This document shows positions 8,697 through 15,736 of a DNA stretch of 15,736 nt, piece after piece. Made by a program: the position numbers and the translations under genes. The notes below the pieces were generated by a model. It had not been told where the DNA came from. It ran no database searches and worked only from the letters and a program-made list of their open reading frames with translations. Origin of the DNA: Corinectria fuckeliana (taxonomy: Eukaryota; Ascomycota; Sordariomycetes; Hypocreales; Nectriaceae); contig WPDH01000452.1 in the NCBI GenBank assembly GCA_019137255.1, positions 1 to 15,736 of the forward strand. The letters are read 5' to 3'. Each line of letters begins with the position of its first letter. The first letter of the stretch is position 1.

Positions 8697-9513
8697 TGTC
8701 TTTTTCAAGCGGCTGCCCGGAGAGCCCGCGGACCACACGAGCTGTAAGCTCTCTGATATCACGCACTCCCAGAAACGAGACATTCACCATCTCTTCCTAC
8801 AGCCAAGGAACATTTTCTCTCTCCTCCCTCCGTGTCGCTCCACAATCATACAGAAATGGATCCTCGTCTTGCGTCCCCCCATTCTCGTCCATCAACTGCC
8901 ACTTCACTAGCTTTCCCCTTTTCCTGTCTTCCTTCTTTATTTCCCGTACTGGTTGAAATCTGACGAGTTTACTACCCAAGCTATTATCTAGGACGCTATC
9001 TCCCTGTATCAAGTGGAACGCCTAGAGTGCTTTCATAGCAGGTTTCACAGGCAGGGTTCTTTATAACTCCACGTTATACCTTAGTGGTTTTACAGATACA
9101 CTATGAGAAGAAGCTGGTTATCTTCTGATAAATATTGGAGGCTTTTCTTCCATATGTCGACACATTTTCTAGTCCTAAAGTAGTGGGCTGTACCTTTATG
9201 CCCCCTTGCACACTCAACAACATCAAGGTCTCACTTTTTCCACCGCTCGAGGATGGACTGCATCCAAGACAAGAAAGCCCCCAGAAACTGAAGCCACTGT
9301 TGGTGACTAGAGCTTGAACAAGCAAAGAAATCGGTCTCTCTTAGGACTGCAACTAGCATGCCATTAAGCAGGACTGCCCTCTCTCGTGCTGGGAAGTTAG
9401 ACATCAAAACCGTATGCTTGATCTTCTATCACATACCCTAAGATAAATCTCAAAAACAGTGTTCAAGACGATGGCTTGATATCTCTCTTCTCAAGTCCCA
9501 CCTATCGTAATAG
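8697..9513. other. No gene recognised; pyrimidine-rich stretch
   Basis: From about 8811 to 8945 the plus strand is strongly C/T-rich, as seen in fungal promoters and 5' leaders, but no supported start codon follows. Two overlapping plus frames (8620-8910 and 8648-8956) and a short one at 9135-9317 show no domains. Some of this may be further decayed coding sequence belonging to the relics on either side. Confidence 0.4.
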
Positions 9514-9891
9514 AGCCGTCCCCGGCTCACTGACCAACTGAAAGAAACTCCGCCTCAGAGAGTCCCAATCCATACTCTCCAAGTGATATGCTCACCAGTC
9601 AATCCCACCCAGCTCACGAGGGGCTCTCTAGTCCCTCAAACGATGTCCAGTAAGAATCTGATTTCTGGCAGCCTATCCCAACATCCCATCTGCGACCTTC
9701 AAATCCCCACAGCCTTTGTTGCATTCAGCATTTAGGCAAGCTCAGCACTTTGCATCAGCGTAGTACGTATTACCTTTTGCTGGCACTGGAAATGCGATGA
9801 TTATGAGCCCATGAGGTTAATAGCTGTAAGTTCTACTGATAAACCCCGGCAATCTTACAATACGACTAGAATCGCTTGTTCGGATCCGTAA
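9514..9891 (+). pseudogene. Coding-like frame with one internal TAG, family unknown
   Basis: The frame is open for about 125 codons apart from a single TAG at 9733-9735. Readable parts include QTMSSKNLISGSLSQHPICD before the stop and ASSALCISVVRITFCWHWK after it. A TAG in place of CAG is the commonest stop created by a CpA to TpA change. There is no clear start codon; two stops (TAATAG, 9508-9513) precede it directly. The part around the TAG is repeated 313 bases downstream, inside the next relic. It may be an older duplicated piece of that gene. Confidence 0.25.
9719..9772 (+). repeat. Diverged direct repeat, copy A
   Basis: This 54-base segment matches 10032-10085 at 42 of 54 positions by direct comparison, with no gaps. 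The shared core is AGCACTTTGC with TCAG just after it. In the coding direction both copies read AF-x-I-stop-x-S-x-ALC followed by VRI, so the similarity holds at protein level and the TAG is common to both. Confidence 0.65.
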
Positions 9892-11008
9892 TGATCTCGC
9901 CAAGATACGTAGGGAACCTTCACCCCTAGCAAGACCCTAACCCTAAGAGTTACGGGCTAGAGAGCTGCAAGAGCTAGATCACGACTAGAAGTACGACATG
10001 AGGGCGCATATCAATTCAATCTAGGGGAGTGCTGCATTTATCATTTAGACCAGCTTAGCACTTTGCGTCAGGATAGTGCGCATTTGCTATAACTGACCAT
10101 ACGGTAGTCTTCCCTCTCATATTTCACTATCCTCATCAGCAATAATCGTAGGACCTCTCATGAGTTCCACTGGCGACGGGGACGGTCGGTACACCGCCTC
10201 AAGCTTCTCAAGGGCGATGTAGCCATCACCCTGCATCTTAACAAGATTCTTTACACGGTCGAAGACTCGGAGTGGCCGTCAGCGTCGAACTCGCTAATGT
10301 CTTGACCATCATTAGGGTCACTACACGGCCTACGTCCGCGACACGGCCTCGCATGAACCCTACGCCTGGAAATACTGCGACAAGATGAGGGGCTTTTCTT
10401 CTCATGTCCCCCAGAGACACGCCTTGCTTCTCCTGTCTCACGTTGAAGGCCAATTGGCTAAGCATTTTCTGCTTTCGTGGTTCCCTCATAGAGCGTTACG
10501 TCCTTTATGAGGTCAACTACAGTAAGTACAGCGCGGAATATCATCGGGTGTTCGGCGACCTATCGCCATCTTTATTGACATCTGTTTTTAGATTCCTATA
10601 GAGCTATTGGCAGCGTACTACTTTTAGAACAAGCTGTTTTTACACCACTTCTGTGACATCCCTGACGAAACTGACATAGAGATGATGCCTCCATTGGAGC
10701 GATTGCAGCGTTGGCATATAGCTCGTGCCGCCAACGAGGCGGCGTCCACTTTCCGCCCTCTCCACTCGGCACGGTTCGATCCCGCTAACACCTCTGCCAA
10801 GTCTGCCGAGGCGAACACACATCGGATTGCAGCGTGCCAGCTCCAGCTATTTCAGCAGATGGCAGAGATTCAGTGTTCTTCACGTACGTAGAAATCGACC
10901 CGTCTTGATTCTCTGTTGCGTCGATGCTAACCCTGTTTAGATCAAGGACAAACCAAAAGGCTCAATATTCTGGTTCTTGTTCTCTATCACCCTTGGGATC
11001 TATGGTGA
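9851..11008 (+). pseudogene. Decayed multi-exon gene, possibly a CorA-like membrane protein
   Basis: Consecutive plus-strand frames look coding but are broken. 9851-10096 is one frame with internal stops TAA, TAA, TAG, TAG, TAG before a terminal TGA. 10108-10305 contains HRLKLLKGDVAITLHLNKIL. 10316-10510 and 10404-10601 overlap in different frames, the latter with ERYVLYEVNYSKYSAEYHRV. 10592-10883 holds the best piece, with LERLQRWHIARAANEAASTF, then RFDPANTSAKSAEANTHRIA and QLQLFQQMAEIQ, but has a TAG at 10625 where CAG would read through. It ends at donor GTACGT (10884), with branch GCTAAC (10926-10931) and acceptor TTTAG ending at 10940. The spliced frame gives GQTKRLNILVLVLYHP, then TGA at 11006-11008. 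A K-R-L-x-I-L run entering a hydrophobic stretch, with GIYG in the adjacent frame (10995-11006), recalls the start of the membrane part of CorA-type Mg2+ transporters. That identity is tentative; the pseudogene call is firmer. Confidence 0.4.
10032..10085 (+). repeat. Diverged direct repeat, copy B
   Basis: Partner of the segment at 9719-9772, 313 bases apart. Similarity fades outside these limits on both sides. The shared TAG implies that the stop predates the duplication, that it was made twice by the same mutational bias, or that the segments never were coding. Confidence 0.65.
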
Positions 11009-11450
11009 CAGCTAAGGAAAGATGGTGCGAGAATAGGCACAGTGGTCCCAACAGTACGAGTAATGTATGTAAAGGGACTGGTGTGTTAGCATTAGAGGAA
11101 GTCTATGGTAGACGCTCCGATTGGAGAAGAGCTCAGTGCAAGTATCACTGAGTCTGAAAGGTCAAGCTGCGTTTAGAGTACGCGTAAGAAAGCTCGCAAC
11201 TGGAAATAGTTAAATATAGAAGTGAAAAGAAGGGACCGGATCGTCTAAGTGGGTAATTTCGTCGAGTTGACGCTAATAGATTATTAAACAGCAGCAGTCG
11301 CTATTACACAGGGTGGCATACAGTATCTAGTGCCGTAATAAGAGTAGTCTTACGCCCTTAAATGGAACAATTATTATTAAAGTTCTTATTCTCCCACGAA
11401 AGCTCAGGTTGGGCTCTGTGACAGCTAGGTTTAACCTAGGGGTATAGGGT
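11009..11450. other. Transition zone, no gene recognised
   Basis: GC content falls toward the right-hand AT-rich block. A frame at 10924-11151 overlaps the relic's last exon and has no domain. CTAGGTT-T-AACCTAG (11425-11439) is a perfect 7-base inverted repeat around one base, close to the compositional border. No RNA gene or transposon terminus was recognised. Confidence 0.4.
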
Positions 11451-14400
11451 AGGTCTAGAACGTGAGAGTGTTTAAACTAGTGGTTTAGAATGTTATAGTG
11501 AGTAATATAAGTCACAGTCTAGTAATAGTAGAATAGTAGATTTAATATAACTAAAGGTGTGTTAATAGCTAGTAAGGCTATCTTTATAAAAGTGCTAAGT
11601 AAGTATATTTATATACTTATACTTATTATAGTAGATTGTAAGGCTTATAAGATTATAGTAATCCCTAAATTATAATAATCTAAGATTAGTAGTATAATCT
11701 CTAGTAGCACACTTTATATATAAGAGAAAGAAAAAAAGTAAGTATATTATAGTTCTACTAAGTGTAACCACTTAGTTTAAACTTAAGCTGTAATATAATA
11801 TTTTTTCTCTTTTAGTTCTTATTTTTAAGACTATATAAATAAGCTAAGCTTATAAATTTTATTTAGTAAGTCTTATTTTTCTTAACTCACTTTATTATAA
11901 AAACTAATAAAATATTAGTTTATTTAAGAAAGTAGTATTCTTATAAAACTATTAAAAAATTATCTCTTATAATAGATATTAAGTTTAATAGTTTATTTAC
12001 TAATATACTATATATATATTATTTTTATAATAAGAAGTTATATATTATATCTAATAAGTTTGCTTATTATAGTAAGTATATTTATTAAGAATAAAGTTAT
12101 AATAAAATATATATAGCTTCTTCTTATAATATACTTCTTTTTGTCTTCTTAGGTGTTAGTTACTACTATACCTAGTAAACTAATTACTTTCTTAAGAGAA
12201 AAAGCTAGAAATTAATAAAAAAAACACTAGTAATACTCTTCTTAAAGTTTATATTTAAATAGTAAAGTTATAAGCTAAAATAGCTAAGACTATAAGAAGG
12301 CTATTATAAATCTAAAAGACTTAAGTAAAAGTATCTACTAAGTGTAGTAAGACTATATATTATAGTTTATAAGAGCTAGAAGAGAAAGATTTACTAGGGG
12401 CGCTTAATACTTATAAGTAGTAAGTAGTTTAAGATATTTAGTCTGCTAATATTCCTAATAAGATTAATTAATTTACTTTAGGTTTAAGTGATAATCTAGT
12501 TAATATAAGCCCTTTAATTAATTCTTTTTTATCTGCTTTTAGTATTATTACTAAAAGCTTTTTAGAAGGTGTTATATATAAGTAAAGTTTTTTACTAGTT
12601 CTTACTAGTTATTACTCTTTAGGTAGTCTTTCTATTTAATAAGATACTTAGTCTAATTATTTCTTATTCTTATATTAAGAATAGCTTTTACTATATATTC
12701 TTTAGGTTTTTTAACCTTTATTTTATATTTATTACTAAACTTAGCTATAATAGTACTTTTTATACTTTTAAGTAGTAAGATATAAAAAATAAAGTAAAGT
12801 CTAACTTTTAGTATTAAGTTTAACTAGTAGTTATTTAACCTTCTTCTTCTTTTATTTCCCACCTAGTAGGGCTATTAGTGCTTTACACTCTTGCTATATA
12901 TTATATACTAATAAATATTAAAACCCCTTCTTATATTAGTAATATACTAGCTAAACCCCCTTTAGGAGAGCTTATACTCTCTTAGCTACTTGTTAAAAAA
13001 GGCAGCTTTATCTTTTAGGTATCTTAGTATATAATTTTATAAGTTACCTTCTTACTTACTTTTAAATTCTTTCTAACTAAGTGAATATATTTATCACTAA
13101 ATATATTTAAGCTTAGTAGCTTCCTAAAGAAAAAATCTACTTAACTCCTATTTAGTAAGATCTTAAAAGCCTCTTAGCTTAATCTTTAAAAGCTTTAACC
13201 CTAGCCTTATAATATATATATCTAGCAAATCTTAAATACTCTTAAAAATATTAACTTTTATAAATATATTTATAAAGTATATCTTAAGATAATCTACTTT
13301 ATTACTTATAAGCTTTATAAGAATCTTAAGTATATAAAAGTAACTACCTTTTTTACACTAAGAATCTTAGCAGCTTTTAATAGTAACACCTCTTAAGATA
13401 TAAAGCCTTAAAAAAGTAACTAGTATACCTCTTAAGATAAGCTTATAAAGGTAGTAATCTTATAATATATTATTACTATTACTAACTCTCTTATTACTCT
13501 TAAGGCCTAATATTATATTATAAGATATTAGTAAGCTTTAAAGAAGATATATTAAACTTTATACTATATAGCTAGTAGTACTAAAAAAGCTTTTAAGCTA
13601 CTTAGAACTACTAATTATAAATATTTTAATACTAGAATTTTTATTTAAGTTTTTATAAAAGATAAGATTTATAATAAGTATCTAATAAGTTTTTATATTA
13701 AAATTATAAAACTATATTTAATCTAAAGTAAGAATATTATAATAATATATAAGATTTTTTTTAGCTTTATACTTATACTTATATTTAATACTATAAAATA
13801 AGCTATACTTAATTATAGTATTTTACTTTATTTTACTCTTAATATAATAAGTATTAAGAGATTTTAGTTTTAAGTTTTATACTTTATTATATTTATCTCT
13901 AATTACTTTTACTCTTATAATAAAACCTCTATTAATATAAAAAACTTAATTAATAATATAATAAAAACCTATATAAAATAAACTCTAATTAAGTATAACT
14001 ATATAAAAACTAATAATACTAATCTTAATATAATATGCTAAATAATATATCTTAAATATAAGGTTAATAAGCCTTTTTAACTCTTTAAGATAAGTATCTT
14101 TTTAAGACTTATTAAGTAAAAGCTCTTATATAAATAATATTTAAAGTGTTTTAGCTAGTACTACTTAGATACTTACTATAAATACTTAGTCTATTATAAC
14201 TATAAATAGTATATTTATCTTAATACTTTTTACTAAGAAACTTAATACTTAAACTACTTTATAAAAAGATACTTAAAATATAAAAACTATAAGCTTATTC
14301 TTAAGTAAGATAAAATAGCTAATATTTTTATCTAACTAACTACTAGTCTTACTAAAAGGCTATACTCTTAAAATATTATAATCTACTTAACTTATTATTT

Positions 14401-15736
14401 TATCTTAGTCTTAACTACACTTAAGACTTATCTTAATAAGTTAATAATCTTACTAAGGCTTTAATATAATAGTTTTACTCTCTTAAAAGAAAACACTATA
14501 AAGGTTAATATATAAAATAATAAATATCTTAACCTTAAAAAGTATATTTTTAACATCTTAAAAAAGATACTAAAAGGTATTTTTAAAGCTAACCTTACTA
14601 ACTTAAGACTAATTAATATACTATTCTCTCTCTTTTATTAAGATAAATCTAAACTAGCTATAACTAGAAAAGTACTCTTAAAAACCTAAGTATTTATATT
14701 TAAATAAAAGAAAAGTAAAAAACCTATCTTATTATATATTAAGCTAATACTTAAAAGAGTAACTTTATTTATCTTAATATACTAAACTATACTTATAAAG
14801 TAAATATAAATATTATACTTATATAAGAGTAACCTTTTATAAATATTTAATAGTTACTCTTACTATATCTTAGTTATACTCTTAAAATCTATTTTAACCT
14901 AACTAACTTTCTTTATAAACCTTTTTTACTCTCTTTCTACTCTTATATTATTATTATATTATATATAATAAGCAGGCTAAGTAAAATAAAGAATATTAAG
15001 ATTATAAACTATCTCTCTCTTTCTCTTAAGAAAATTTTTTCACTATAAAATCTACTCTTATTATAAGCTAAGCCTAGTATAAAAATAACCTATAATTAAT
15101 TTAAAAATCTTATTATTAAGACTAAATATAAACTTAAAGTAATTATTCTAAAAGCTACTTTTCTCTTAGTTTAAAAAATAGTAGTAATCTTAACTAATAC
15201 TATTATAAGTTATACTTAATATATAAGTAGTAAGATTTTAATCTTACTATCTCTTATAAAAATAATTATAACTATTATTAAAAAAGTAATATTAGCTACC
15301 CTTTAGAAAACACCTATTAAAGCTCTAACTTAAGCTTAAGTTACTTATAATAAGAGGATACTCTTATTCTTAATAATACTACTATTAAAAGTAATCTCTT
15401 CTTATCTTAATAAGAAGATTATTATTAGATCACTTAGTATAACTCTTAATATTATATCTTATATACTATTAGATACTATAATAATTATTAATTATACCCT
15501 CTTAAGAGGTTACCTTTTACTTATAATAGCCTTATACTACCTTCTTAGTAAGAATATTATAATCCTCTTTTATAAACTAATTATAAATCTTCTAAAGAAT
15601 AATACTTAGATTCTTATTATTTTTAGTATAAGTATATATTAGGTTTTAAGATAGTTTATAGTAGTTATTAAGAGAGTCTTAACTAGCTATATAAAAGGCT
15701 TACTTAAGAATCTTATAGTAAATATCTAATAAGTAA
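11451..15736. repeat. AT-rich block with RIP-type footprint (right flank)
   Basis: More than 4 kb shows the same composition as the left flank: almost all A/T, with C and G left mainly in CpT, ApG and short CC/GG runs, and very little CpA/TpG or CpG. All frames are closed. A few spots escaped and keep CpG, CpA or TpG, for example around 12399-12403 and 12854-12895. The length suits one or more degraded transposable elements. The block runs off the window end, so neither terminus can be seen. Confidence 0.85.
14147..14290 (+). mobile_element. Possible ghost of a retroelement gag zinc-knuckle region
   Basis: In the frame of 14192 the codons have the spacing of a CCHC knuckle (C-x2-C-x4-H-x4-C). 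TAT at 14192 and 14201 and TAC at 14231 stand where cysteine codons would be, and TAT at 14216 stands at the histidine. Each is one RIP-type transition away from TGT/TGC (G to A) or CAT (C to T). An intact TGT survives upstream at 14147 in the same frame, and another Y-x2-Y-x4-Y run follows from 14250. Zinc knuckles in series would suit ORF1 of a Tad1-like LINE or a gag. This rests on inferred ancestral codons in very low-complexity DNA, where Tyr codons are common, so chance is a serious alternative. Confidence 0.2.

Noticed and set aside
9935..9946. Two telomere-type units, CCCTAACCCTAA, suggesting an interstitial telomere.
   Set aside because: Only two units are present, and they sit in the reading frame of a gene relic where CCC-TAA-CCC-TAA is more simply CCC-CAA-CCC-CAA after C to T changes.
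10316..10420. GHYTAYVR followed by a WKYCD stretch, resembling the His-box of ubiquitin-specific proteases.
   Set aside because: No Cys box or other protease motif is found in any nearby frame, and the segment is part of a broken gene. The similarity is too short.
10773..10783. GGTTCGATCCC, a perfect-looking tRNA B box.
   Set aside because: The flanks do not form a T-arm stem beyond three pairs, no A box or acceptor stem lies at the right distance, and the bases are in frame in a coding relic.

Overview
The window looks like nuclear DNA of a filamentous ascomycete. Two protein-coding genes each carry one short intron (61 and 69 bases) with fungal splice signals. A GC-balanced island (about 980-11450) is enclosed by two extremely AT-rich blocks (about 1-980 and 11450-15736). 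In those blocks CpA/TpG and CpG are almost gone while CpT/ApG remain, which is the footprint of repeat-induced point mutation (RIP). This is the 'two-speed' or AT-isochore layout typical of accessory or repeat-rich regions in RIP-competent fungi. I cannot name the species.

Layout. 1-980: RIP-degraded repeat DNA with a 37-base tandem repeat at 728-856. 990-1217: a minus-strand coding-like fragment at the border. 1218-4590: mostly unrecognised sequence of normal composition, with a probable relic fragment at 3297-3539 (minus). 4593-4642: A-tracts in helical phase. 4766-4818: a strong dyad. 4937-5743: a short-chain dehydrogenase/reductase gene (one intron). 6586-6592: a TATA box. 6665-7808: a secreted lipocalin-type CrtC/AttH-family protein, the family of fungal kievitone hydratase (one intron). 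8207-8696 and 9514-11008: remains of at least two broken multi-exon genes, identified by open frames bounded by good splice signals but interrupted by frameshifts and TAA/TAG stops. 11450-15736: a long RIP-destroyed element, with a possible ghost of a CCHC zinc knuckle at 14192-14233.

Function. The two intact genes lie in the same orientation 921 bases apart. One product is a predicted cytosolic NAD(P)H oxidoreductase; the other is a predicted secreted glycoprotein of a hydratase/isomerase-like family. Together they could modify small molecules such as plant phenolics or secondary metabolites, but there is no core biosynthetic enzyme in view and the link is inference. I found no novel multi-gene system. 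The most interesting material is the gene graveyard at 8.2-11.0 kb, where some stops look like RIP leaking out of the repeat blocks, together with the regulatory-looking structure upstream of the reductase gene.
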